From positions 1 through 26,915 of the forward strand of contig CAYQAS010000058.1 in the NCBI GenBank assembly GCA_964415525.1: DNA of 26,915 nucleotides. Reading direction: 5' to 3'. This document shows positions 7,458 through 14,897 of the stretch, in pieces. A program made the position numbers and the translations under genes. Numbering within the stretch: the stretch's first letter is position 1; the number at the start of each line of letters is the position of its first letter. The stretch comes from CAZPUI01 sp964415525 (GTDB lineage Bacteria; Acidobacteriota; Holophagae; Holophagales; Holophagaceae). Under the pieces are notes generated by a model. That model was not told where the DNA came from and did not search any database. It saw only the letters and a program-made list of their open reading frames with translations.

Positions 7458-7862
7458 GTGGCGAGGCCAAAAAGGGATGAATGCTGGTTGCCGCTCACTG
7501 TCAGGCTCGACGCCCGATCCGCCAGTCGCCTGCGTATTTATGCAGCCATCCATAACGTCCCGCAGGGCAAGGTGCTGGATCGGCTGATCATGGACCACCT
7601 GCCGCCGGTGGATCCCACGCCAACCTCGGTTTCGGACGCAGCCCGCCCGGAGCGGGTCTCCGTCACATCGGAGTGGCTCCGGGGGGAGATGCGCCGCCTC
7701 GGGATCTCGCAAGCCGTCTTGGCAGACGCCTTGGGGATCACCCAGAAGTCGGTCAGCGAATGGTTCATGAGAGGCGCCGTGCCGACCGCGCGGCACGACG
7801 CCATCCGCGCGCACCTCGCGTCCGTCCGGCAGGCGAGGACGAGGGCCAACCGCGGCCGTTGA
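7458..7862 (+). CDS. DNA-binding regulator: ribbon-helix-helix-like N-terminus plus XRE helix-turn-helix
   Basis: The protein has 134 residues from a GTG start at 7458. Residues 10-50 (CWLPLTVRLDARSASRLRIY... VLDRLIMDHL) look like a ribbon-helix-helix: one strand with basic and polar side chains, then two helices. Residues 73-120 form an XRE-type helix-turn-helix (MRRLGISQAVLADALGITQ followed by KSVSEWF). Two DNA-binding modules in one small protein is uncommon. The ATG at 7455 sits only two bases after AGGAGG, whereas the GTG one codon later has a usable spacing; an ATG at 7431 lacks a site. It is followed by the genes at 7899 and 8547 with gaps of 36 and 45 bases, so it is probably their regulator in one operon. 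Confidence 0.75.
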   Translation: MARPKRDECWLPLTVRLDARSASRLRIYAAIHNVPQGKVLDRLIMDHLPPVDPTPTSVSDAARPERVSVTSEWLRGEMRRLGISQAVLADALGITQKSVSEWFMRGAVPTARHDAIRAHLASVRQARTRANRGR

Positions 7863-7898
7863 GGCCCGGGGCATCATTGGGTCCGGGAGGCGATCGCC

Positions 7899-8501
7899 AT
7901 GGCCCGCCCCAAAGCCGATCCAGAGGAGCTGGTGGCCCTTTATCGCGCCACGGGGGACACGCTCTGGACGGCCCTGGGCGCTGTCGCCACCACGGCCGCC
8001 GGACGGGCCCTCGCGCGGCGCGAGTGGGACACCTACCTCGCGTCGAATCCGCGGGGAGCGGAGCCGGTCCTGCCGCTCCTTGAGGTGGCGGATGCCTCCC
8101 CACGTCTCGCGATGGACCTCCTGCGGGTCTGGCTCGCGGGCCGCCACATCGACGGCTCCCTGGACCTGAGCGGGTTGCCCTGGGTTACGGACGTCCCGGG
8201 CCACGCCACAGAGGGCGACCTGTGCCTCTCCGGGTGCCGCAATCTGCGGTCGTTGGGCGAGGGGCTGGTCGTGGGCGGGCACCTTGAGATCGCCCGGTGC
8301 CGCAGCCTCCGCGCCTTGCCCAAGGGGCTCCGGTTGGGTGGCGACTTATGGGCTGACGGCTGCCGCAGCCTCGCGGACATCCCACCCGACATCGTGGTAG
8401 GGGGAAGGATCCACGCGGGGCTGCCCGTGCGATCGTCAAGGCGCGAACGGGACCGCGTGACGCGCCACCTCCACGGTCCGGGACCTGCGACCTATGCTTG
8501 A
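7899..8501 (+). CDS. Orphan protein: shared helical module plus 21-residue leucine-rich-like repeats
   Basis: The protein has 200 residues, with GGGAGG seven bases before the ATG. Residues 8-50 hold the shared module (LVALYRATGDTLWTALGAVA, then RREWDTYLA). Residues 50-82 are helical (LPLLEVADASPRLAMDLLRVWL). From residue 106 there are three back-to-back repeats of exactly 21 residues, each starting G-D/H-L and having Cys at position 8: GDLCLSGC, GHLEIARC and GDLWADGC, each ending in VVG or RLG. A fourth starts GRIHAG. They resemble a regular leucine-rich or beta-solenoid fold used for protein binding. It is a paralogue of the protein at 5189. Function unknown. Confidence 0.75.
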   Translation: MARPKADPEELVALYRATGDTLWTALGAVATTAAGRALARREWDTYLASNPRGAEPVLPLLEVADASPRLAMDLLRVWLAGRHIDGSLDLSGLPWVTDVPGHATEGDLCLSGCRNLRSLGEGLVVGGHLEIARCRSLRALPKGLRLGGDLWADGCRSLADIPPDIVVGGRIHAGLPVRSSRRERDRVTRHLHGPGPATYA

Positions 8502-8546
8502 GGCGCCCACCCGCCGCGCCTGGTGGGGCGTTCCAGAGGGAAGTTC

Positions 8547-8798
8547 ATGCGGCATCGCCACCTCAACCACGACGAATACACTCTCGCCGCCATCGACTCT
8601 GTGATCGAGCGCGGGTCGCCGGACGACTGGCGGGAGTTGCGCGAGGCCGCCCTGGCGCGCCCCGCGCTCATCCCGATGATCGCGAGGGTGTGCGAGGCCC
8701 AGCGGGGCAACCCCTATACCGGTGATCTCCACGAGGATTGGTTGGCTTGGCTGCGGACCCTCCCGACCTTGGCCCATAGCCCGCAACCACCGGACTGA
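8547..8798 (+). CDS. Small hypothetical protein, third gene of the RHH-XRE operon
   Basis: This 83-residue protein follows the repeat protein by 45 bases on the same strand. The ATG at 8547 is preceded by GAGGGA with good spacing; an earlier in-frame start at 8523 has none. The sequence is polar and helical (EYTLAAIDSVIERGSPDDWRE, LREAALARPALIPMIARVCEA, EDWLAWLRTL). No domain is recognised with confidence. The form E-R-G-x3-D-W-x2-L-R resembles small accessory proteins found beside toxin-antitoxin genes, but this is weak. Its role is probably tied to the upstream two genes. Confidence 0.6.
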   Translation: MRHRHLNHDEYTLAAIDSVIERGSPDDWRELREAALARPALIPMIARVCEAQRGNPYTGDLHEDWLAWLRTLPTLAHSPQPPD

Positions 8799-9114
8799 TT
8801 CCCACTGATTGGCGATGGGCATCCCTCCGTGGGAAACGGGCTTCGCATCCTGGATGCACCCAGGGACGCCCCAGCCGCCACCGGAGCCCAGCACAAGGGG
8901 CGCGACCGTGTTGGTTGGAATGGGGATGTGCCAGGCCGGTCCTGGCTGAAAGCGGGCGTTCTTGGCGAACGCATCCACGCATCGCATTCCTTTCGCCAGA
9001 CAGGCACCGGTAAGGAAGGCTTGGGGACAGCGCGGGTGGGATATATCCTCAATGGATATCAATCCCACCGTTGATGCGCCCAGGCACCGCCGGTGGGTGG
9101 AGGGTCAGACTTCC
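8799..9114. other. Intergenic region before the Mrr-type nuclease
   Basis: Open frames on both strands here are shadows without good start sites. The one notable element is the inverted repeat at 9035-9069. The remainder shows nothing I can assign. Confidence 0.5.
9035..9069. promoter_or_regulatory. Long inverted repeat, possible operator
   Basis: GGTGGGAT-ATATCC (9035-9048) pairs with GGATAT-CA-ATCCCACC (9054-9069), giving 14 pairs with a two-base bulge and a five-base loop. It lies 45 bases upstream of the nuclease ATG at 9115. It is AT-rich inside and GC-rich outside and has no T-run, so an operator or mRNA leader structure is likelier than a terminator. Confidence 0.45.
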
Positions 9115-10749
9115 ATGTCCTCGCGCAGCTTCCTCACCACCATGAACCGGGTCGCACGCAGCCTTGATCAGGCCGCCAAGGCCAGCCAGCGCGAGCGCGA
9201 GAGGCAGGTCCGGAACCAGATGCGAGCGGTCCGAGAGGCGGAGCGCGCCCAGAAGGCGCTGGAGCGGGCGATCGCCGCCGACGAGCGTGAGCGGAAGCGC
9301 CTCTATGTCGAGGCCCGCGTGGCCGAGGTCGAGGCGATGAATGAGGCCCTTGAGCAGGCTGTCGACGACCTCGAGAGCCTGCTGGCCGCCGCGCTGTCGG
9401 TCCGCGCCGCCATTGATTTCGAGGCCCAGAAGATCCACGCGACCTATCCCTCCCTGTCGCTTGGGGCACTGGGTGTGGCCGCGCAGGCGCCGCTGTGGTC
9501 AGCCTTCGAGCCCAAGAAGCCCGGATCCATCCTGGGCTGGACCCCAGGCTTCGTGCGCAGGTCCCACGAGGAGAGGGTCGCGGCGGCCCGAAAATCGTTC
9601 GAGGACGCGAAGGCGACCCATGAGCGCCAAGAGGCCGCGCGCCTCCAGCAGGTGGATAGGGCGAAGGAAGCCCACCAGATCAAGGTCCAGAAGATCCGGG
9701 AGGAGGCCGACGCGCACAACGCGGAGATCGACGGGTGGCGCCTGGCATTTGAGGGCGGCGAGCGCGAGGCGGTGGAGGGCTACTTCTCCACCGTGCTGGC
9801 CAAGAGCGCCTATCCAGAGGGGTTCCCCTGTGACGCCAAGGTCGCCTACATCTCGGGATCGAGGCAGCTCGTGGTGGAATACGACCTGCCCGAGCTGGAG
9901 GCGGTGATCCCGACGGCGAAGGGCTACACCTACGTGAAGACCGGCGACCGCGTGAACGAGTCAGCCCGGCCAGAGAAGCAGCGGAGGGCGCTGTATGCCG
10001 GGGTTGTCGCGCGGGTGGTCCTGCGGTCCCTGCACGAGCTGTTCTCGGCGGACCTGCGGGGCATGGTGGAGACGATCGTGTTCAACGCCCACGTCGACAC
10101 GATCAATCCCGCGACGGGACAGCCGGTCCGCCCTTGCCTCGTCACGGTGCGCACGACCCGGGAGGCCTTCCAGGCGTTGAATTTGGCGGCGGTGGACCCG
10201 CAGGCTGCGTTGCAGGCGCTGAACGCCTCCGTCAGCAAGAGCCCCGCGGAGCTGGCGCCGGTCCGACCCCTCATCGAGTTCAACATGGTCGACCCCCGCT
10301 TCATCAAGGAGGCGGACGTGCTGGGTACCCTGGGCCAGCGCCCCAACCTGATGGACCTGAGCCCCGGGGAGTTCGAGTCCCTGATCACCAACCTGTTCCA
10401 GAAGATGGGGCTGGAGACCAAGCTGACCCAAGCCTCGCGTGACGGTGGCGTCGACTGCGTCGCCTTCGACCCGCGGCCGATCTTTGGGGGCAAGGTCGTC
10501 ATCCAGGCCAAGCGCTACAAGAACACCGTCGGGGTCAGCTCCGTCCGCGACCTGTTCGGCACCATGCAGAACGAGGGTGCCTCCAAGGGGATCCTGGTGA
10601 CCACCAGCGGCTATGGAAAGGCGGCATTCGACTTCGCGAACGGCAAGCCCATGGAGCTGCTGGACGGCGGGAACTTGCTGTTCCTGCTCAAGGAACACGC
10701 TGACCTCGATGCCAGAATTCTGATTTCTGACGAAGATAACTGGCGTTGA
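9115..10749 (+). CDS. Mrr-type restriction endonuclease with long coiled-coil N-terminus
   Basis: The protein has 544 residues from the ATG at 9115, ten bases after GGAGGG. Residues 12-105 and 150-215 are highly charged coiled coils (for example QAAKASQRERERQVRNQMRA). A middle region (220-400) is not recognised. Residues 413-530 form an Mrr-like PD-(D/E)XK nuclease: GEFESLITNLFQKMG (Glu419), SRDGGVDCVAF (Asp447), VVIQAKRYK (Gln464, Lys466), followed by VSSVRDLFGTM and KGILVTTSGYGKAAFDFA. Mrr-family enzymes cut foreign or modified DNA. No methyltransferase or helicase gene is adjacent, so it may act alone as a type IV-like defence nuclease. Confidence 0.88.
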   Translation: MSSRSFLTTMNRVARSLDQAAKASQRERERQVRNQMRAVREAERAQKALERAIAADERERKRLYVEARVAEVEAMNEALEQAVDDLESLLAAALSVRAAIDFEAQKIHATYPSLSLGALGVAAQAPLWSAFEPKKPGSILGWTPGFVRRSHEERVAAARKSFEDAKATHERQEAARLQQVDRAKEAHQIKVQKIREEADAHNAEIDGWRLAFEGGEREAVEGYFSTVLAKSAYPEGFPCDAKVAYISGSRQLVVEYDLPELEAVIPTAKGYTYVKTGDRVNESARPEKQRRALYAGVVARVVLRSLHELFSADLRGMVETIVFNAHVDTINPATGQPVRPCLVTVRTTREAFQALNLAAVDPQAALQALNASVSKSPAELAPVRPLIEFNMVDPRFIKEADVLGTLGQRPNLMDLSPGEFESLITNLFQKMGLETKLTQASRDGGVDCVAFDPRPIFGGKVVIQAKRYKNTVGVSSVRDLFGTMQNEGASKGILVTTSGYGKAAFDFANGKPMELLDGGNLLFLLKEHADLDARILISDEDNWR

Positions 10750-10840
10750 ATGAGCCTGGATGTTTATTAACACACGACAGAGCGCAGCATACAAAGATAT
10801 CAAATATGACCAAGCAACACCACAAAGGAATAGCAAGATA

Positions 10841-11641
10841 ATGTCCGCCACAAATGCAACAAATTCGACACAATGCTGCCCACCGCAAAATGCAATAAAA
10901 ATTGACTCAGAATTGGCTTTGCTCAATAACTTCCACAAAGGGCGTATGGGTGAAGATATTATTCGTGCGGCATTCACATTGCACGGGTATCATATAATCC
11001 CACTAGGCATTGAACACACTCCAGCGCTGGATGCCTCAGAACCTTACATATGGCAAGATCCTTTATTTCAAGTTTTACGTCATGCCCCAGACTTCTTGGC
11101 AGTAAAGCGATTTGGCGATATTTTTAATTATATATACGTTGAGTCCAAATTTTGGCCATCCAGGAACAACAAATCCGAATTGTATGATTGGATACGAGAC
11201 GCTGCCGTCAGAAAATACCTTGGTTGCCTTGTTGATCGCAATGGATCACGCCTGATTGCACCTAATGGCAAATACGCAAAAGATGATTTAGGTGATGCAA
11301 GGAGATCATTACAGAAAACAATATCAGTGATGGGTGATGTCAGATTTGTAATCATTGCCCTCGGTGATGCATATATATTTCGGCTTGGTAATATAGTTTA
11401 CGGAAATTCGGAAAATAGAAAATCAGGATTAAGATCTCCATGGAAAATTGGCAAAGACCCAAATGAAACAGATCGCGCCGAAAAATTGAGCATAAATAAA
11501 GGCAATGGCAAAGTTCGCTGTCCAGAATGGTTCCAGGCGGATTTTGATAAAATAAGAAAATTCATACAAGACAACTATCCAACACTGAAACAAGGCATTG
11601 AAATGTGTGGCAAAATGTATTTGTCGAGCCAGTGCCTATAA
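10841..11641 (+). CDS. AT-rich predicted PD-(D/E)XK nuclease-like protein
   Basis: The protein has 266 residues from ATG 10841 (AAGGA upstream); the frame is open from 10760. Composition is strikingly AT-rich against neighbours on both sides, which indicates recent transfer. Residues 34-104 fit a PD-(D/E)XK core: a conserved Glu in GRMGEDIIRAAF (Glu38), then APDFLAVKR (Asp84), then YIYVESKFW (Glu101, Lys103). This order and spacing is typical of restriction-like folds. The rest is unrecognised and ends in a helical segment. It starts 91 bases after the Mrr gene, so the two nucleases might act together, but the compositional break suggests separate arrival. Confidence 0.7.
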   Translation: MSATNATNSTQCCPPQNAIKIDSELALLNNFHKGRMGEDIIRAAFTLHGYHIIPLGIEHTPALDASEPYIWQDPLFQVLRHAPDFLAVKRFGDIFNYIYVESKFWPSRNNKSELYDWIRDAAVRKYLGCLVDRNGSRLIAPNGKYAKDDLGDARRSLQKTISVMGDVRFVIIALGDAYIFRLGNIVYGNSENRKSGLRSPWKIGKDPNETDRAEKLSINKGNGKVRCPEWFQADFDKIRKFIQDNYPTLKQGIEMCGKMYLSSQCL

Positions 11642-12151
11642 CTCCATCCAATCCTCGGCTTCTAGGGTTCTTGGACAGCCCACGTGGCCAAAAGTGATCC
11701 GCGAGGTGGGGGCTAAAGCAAAGACACTGTCATTGCATGGTCTTGGGATCTTCATGTCCCAAGAAGTTCCTTCCAGCTTGAGTGTGGAATAACTTTCCAA
11801 ATGAAGGGATCGGGGTAAGGTCATGAACCCCGCGCACAATGAAAGATCTAATATGGTGGCTGGGGCGACCGTTTTCCCCTCGGGGAGTCCGGTGATCCAA
11901 TCCTGGCAACGAAAATCTAGCACCGTCACGCCGTTGCCGTTTGGTCTTGTTGCCATAAGGTCATCCCACATCGCATCGAACAATCGCATTGCCTCGATCG
12001 GGTTCTGGATTCCGATGAACCTCAAGGCCTCCGGCGCAGACATGCCGGTGGCGCACAATGCGTCATAGAGACCATCTGCATCAGGATCGTGATCCCCCGT
12101 AACCGGCGGCGTGGCCGCATGAGGCGAACGCTTCGGAAACGTGTTGTGCAT
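11636..12151 (-). CDS. Orphan protein: shared helical module plus divergent leucine-rich-like region
   Basis: The protein has 171 residues from ATG 12151; starts at 12205 and 12244 are alternatives, and no ribosome binding site is strong. Residues 26-68 hold the module shared with the genes at 3630, 5189 and 7899 (YDALCATGMSAPEALRFIG, then FDAMWDDLMA). Residues 77-160 have leucine-rich-like spacing (VTVLDFRCQDWITGLPEG, ILDLSLCAGFMTLPRSL, STLKLEGTSW) but are more irregular than in its relatives. Its 3' end overlaps the convergent AT-rich nuclease gene by six bases. Function unknown. Confidence 0.62.
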   Translation of the reverse strand: MHNTFPKRSPHAATPPVTGDHDPDADGLYDALCATGMSAPEALRFIGIQNPIEAMRLFDAMWDDLMATRPNGNGVTVLDFRCQDWITGLPEGKTVAPATILDLSLCAGFMTLPRSLHLESYSTLKLEGTSWDMKIPRPCNDSVFALAPTSRITFGHVGCPRTLEAEDWMEL

Positions 12152-12303
12152 TTTGAACGTCCCGACACCAGCATCGACGAACAACCCCGCACACAGGTGC
12201 CCCATGCAGATCCTTGGTGGTTTTTTGCTTGGAATCGCCAGCAAAGCCGCATTGAGATCCTCCAGGCCCCAGAAATCGCGAGTCTTTCCAGTCGCGACAA
12301 TCC

Positions 12304-13176
12304 GTGACGCATCGGGCAGGCGTGCGGCCGATATACTTCTCGACCGAGGATCCGTTGGAAAAGGCCCACATCGCCAACCTGGTGGAGTTCGCCCTGGTCG
12401 CGGCGGCGCGGGAGAACTTTGGCCATCGTGAGCTGGGGGAGATCCACCTCCTGAAGGTGCTCTACCTCGCGGATCTCGCGCACGCCAAGGTCCACATGGG
12501 CGAGACGCTCACGGGCGTGCCCTGGATATTCCACGGCTTCGGCCCCTGGGACGTGGCGCTGCACACGTTCCTAGCCTCCCTGCTCGCAACCGCGACCTAC
12601 CAAAGCGTGCGGCGGGCCTCCGTCATGGGCGAATACACGCGGTACGCCATCGCGATCGAGGACGAGGACGAGGACGAGGACAAGGACAGCATGGAGGCCC
12701 GCTTCCGGGCCCTCGAGAGGGGACTAACCCCCGAGGTCGCGAGCGCGGTGAAGTGGACCGTCCGCCAGTTTGGGTCCGACACGCAGAGCCTGCTTCACCA
12801 TGTCTACAAGACCGAGCCGATGCTGCGCGCGGCCCCCGAGGAACGGCTGGATTTCAGCGGGTTAGGGGCGGCGCCATCCACGCCTGTCCGCGTCGCGCCT
12901 TCGGAGCCGGCCGCCCCGCTGTCGAAGACGCAGGCGCGCAAGGCGGAGGACGCCAAGCGGCAGTCGAAAGAGCGCATCAAGACGCTGCTCCAGCAGAAGC
13001 GGGAGGCCCGAAAGGCGAACGCGCTCCCGCTGTTGGCGGACCCCGACTACGTGGAGATCATGGGGCTTCTCGAACAGGATGACGCGCCGGAGGCCCGGGA
13101 CGTCTCCGGCGAGATGGATGTGGACGCGGCCTACTGGCGGACGGGAATCAGGAGGCTTTTTGACGTATCCGGATGA
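12304..13176 (+). CDS. Panacea (SocA/DUF4065-like) antitoxin-type protein
   Basis: The protein has 290 residues. Residues about 18-112 resemble the Panacea domain: a helical start (EKAHIANLVEFALVAAA), then LGEIHLLKVLYLADLAHAKV and the ETLTGVPWIFHGFGPWDVAL stretch that matches the usual TG-x4-F/Y-x2-GP pattern. Panacea proteins are antitoxin domains that neutralise many unrelated toxins. Residues 119-128 are an acidic run encoded by a hexanucleotide repeat. Residues about 185-250 are charged and helical, and could form the partner-specific part. The listed start is a GTG without a clear ribosome binding site; in-frame GTG 12322 and TTG 12355 are alternatives. It overlaps the next gene, as antitoxin-toxin pairs often do. 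Confidence 0.68.
   Translation: MTHRAGVRPIYFSTEDPLEKAHIANLVEFALVAAARENFGHRELGEIHLLKVLYLADLAHAKVHMGETLTGVPWIFHGFGPWDVALHTFLASLLATATYQSVRRASVMGEYTRYAIAIEDEDEDEDKDSMEARFRALERGLTPEVASAVKWTVRQFGSDTQSLLHHVYKTEPMLRAAPEERLDFSGLGAAPSTPVRVAPSEPAAPLSKTQARKAEDAKRQSKERIKTLLQQKREARKANALPLLADPDYVEIMGLLEQDDAPEARDVSGEMDVDAAYWRTGIRRLFDVSG
12658..12687 (+). repeat. In-frame GAGGAC hexanucleotide repeat
   Basis: Four exact GAGGAC units (12658-12681) and one variant (AAGGAC) encode alternating Glu-Asp in the Panacea-type protein. Gain or loss of units would keep the frame and change only the length of the acidic run. Confidence 0.7.
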
Positions 13177-13888
13177 TTCGATCCAATCCATCGTCGACTG
13201 GTGGGAGGAGCAGGACAAACGGGTCATCACCCGCGGGTCGCTGCTCATGGCCCTGGTGCCTTACCACTACGGGAGCCCAGCGCGTCTTGAAGCCGAGAGG
13301 CTCCCGAACAGCCCTGGTGACCACGAGCGTGTGCGTTTCGCCCTGAAGCCCTTCACGATCAGCACGCCACCGCCAGCCCAGAAACTGCCCGTGGCCTGCC
13401 TGCCCACATTCGAAGACGTTTCTTGGAGGCTTGGGGCGGTGAAGCCCCGGCCGGTTGTGGTTTTCGCCCAGACCCAGATCAGGGTGGATGAGGCACTGCG
13501 GCGAGGGCAGCCGGCGTACCAGCACACCGACTGCTTCCTGGTCGCCCCCTACTACGGGGCGGACCAGAATGGGCTCCGGGCCGGATTTCGCCCGGAACTG
13601 ATCGAAAAGGTCCGTCGCTGCTCCTACCCCCACCTGCTGTGGGACAGCCTGCCGCTCCGGGGGAAGACGCGGAACTCCATCCTGAGGCTGGACCAGATCC
13701 AGCCGATCGTGGACCACCACCACCATCGGACCCACACGGGGTACCGGCTGACCCAGGACGCCATGGACGTCCTGGATGAGTTCCTGCGCTGGCACATCAC
13801 CGGGGAGGTCTCGGACGACAGCATTATCCACGACCTCCGCAGGGAACTTGGTGTCGTTGCCATGGAACGAACGCTGGATCCAGCCTAG
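13160..13888 (+). CDS. Candidate toxin paired with the Panacea protein, MazF/PemK-like
   Basis: The protein has 242 residues from a TTG start with AGGAGG four bases upstream (13150-13155), overlapping the antitoxin gene by 17 bases; the open frame reaches back to 13079. Residues 91-103 (LGAVKPRPVVVFA) and 124-132 (DCFLVAPYY) resemble the strand pattern G-x-x-RP-VVV...-V-x-P of MazF/PemK-like SH3-fold RNases. The later SLPLRGKTRNSILRLDQIQPI recalls the MazF segment ending in L-D-Q-I. Known MazF proteins are about 110 residues, so this one carries extra N- and C-terminal parts. A His run (186-189) has no assigned role. The toxin assignment is inferred from fold hints and pairing. Confidence 0.6.
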   Translation: MTYPDDSIQSIVDWWEEQDKRVITRGSLLMALVPYHYGSPARLEAERLPNSPGDHERVRFALKPFTISTPPPAQKLPVACLPTFEDVSWRLGAVKPRPVVVFAQTQIRVDEALRRGQPAYQHTDCFLVAPYYGADQNGLRAGFRPELIEKVRRCSYPHLLWDSLPLRGKTRNSILRLDQIQPIVDHHHHRTHTGYRLTQDAMDVLDEFLRWHITGEVSDDSIIHDLRRELGVVAMERTLDPA

Positions 13889-13932
13889 GTACAGGTGACG
13901 CTTCAATTCACGAAAAGTGGTTCACGAGCCAC

Positions 13933-14871
13933 CTATACGATGGTTTCCAGCAATTCAATATGATGGCGTATCGACATACGCTTTACGCTCGGTAGTCCAG
14001 GAAAATGCCGGTTTGCATGATGAACGCCGAAATCGGCCACGGCTCCCGAGTAAGCGAATGATTGGCTAGCGTGGCTGACATGGGTCATCAGCTTTTCCAA
14101 GGCTTCCATGAACTTACCCGGGGTATCCACAGCCCCCGTCTTCCGGTTGGATACGAAATGGTTGGTATCGATTTCTCCCGCTGGATTTAGTTCGCTCAGG
14201 TGGATTGCTACTGCGTGAGCAGGGCCACCACCTACCTTGAACTGGTCACCGACAATGTTGAAATCGCCAAACCCATGGAATCCAGCGCTCTTGTAGGTTC
14301 GATGCAAATCGCTGAAGAAGTCTAATGGAGGAAAATCAGCATTCTTCTCTTGTGCGGTAAAGCCATCCCGGACCAATACACGATCCATTGCACTGCACGC
14401 ATGGATCAAGCTTGGGCTGACCTTCCTATCCACGAATGCCGCAAGAGGAGTGACGGGGGCCGCTGACATTCGCCCCACAACAACGGGGATCAATGCTGGG
14501 TTTGGACTTGAAAATACGAACGCTGTTGGCTGTATCCGATACTTGGCCAGAAATGCATCCACATCGGCAAGAGTCGTACTCGGCCCAACGTGGAATCCCG
14601 GTCGGAGATCATTGCCAGGAATGGCGAGATAGGGAGCAAGAAGGCTCTGGATTGTAGCGAGGTCGCCGACCAGTTCGCCAACAGCCGGGTTTGTAATGAC
14701 GATGTGGGGATGTTGGGATTTGGCGCCTTCAAGAAATGATTTGAGCGCACCAGTCTTGGCCATCACTGGTTCGACAATAGGGACCACACGTTTTTTTGTG
14801 GCCAATTTTGGTGCAACATCCCGTAGAGCGAGCAGTTCGCTCTGCCGACCGCGAAAGTAGGGATAGTACAT
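13933..14871 (-). CDS. sce7725 family protein
   Basis: The protein has 312 residues. It begins MYYPYFRGRQSELLALRDVA, which matches the characteristic start of the sce7725 family (NCBIfam name), followed by KKRVVPIVEPV. Such proteins are related to phage-type 'beta family' proteins and usually sit beside an sce7726 nuclease-like gene, as here. The role is not established; the pair is thought to take part in phage defence. Later features are TPLAAFVDRKVSPSLIHACS and GFGDFNIVGDQFKVGGG. It lies 26 bases downstream of the sce7726-like gene on the same strand, in one operon. GC is lower than in the flanking genes. Confidence 0.8.
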   Translation of the reverse strand: MYYPYFRGRQSELLALRDVAPKLATKKRVVPIVEPVMAKTGALKSFLEGAKSQHPHIVITNPAVGELVGDLATIQSLLAPYLAIPGNDLRPGFHVGPSTTLADVDAFLAKYRIQPTAFVFSSPNPALIPVVVGRMSAAPVTPLAAFVDRKVSPSLIHACSAMDRVLVRDGFTAQEKNADFPPLDFFSDLHRTYKSAGFHGFGDFNIVGDQFKVGGGPAHAVAIHLSELNPAGEIDTNHFVSNRKTGAVDTPGKFMEALEKLMTHVSHASQSFAYSGAVADFGVHHANRHFPGLPSVKRMSIRHHIELLETIV

Positions 14872-14897
14872 GAAAGACTCCCGTCATGACCACAGGG

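Noticed and set aside
8436..9068. Long minus-strand frame of 210 codons
   Set aside because: It lies opposite the small gene at 8547 and the intergenic region, has no ribosome binding site and reads as low-complexity antisense.
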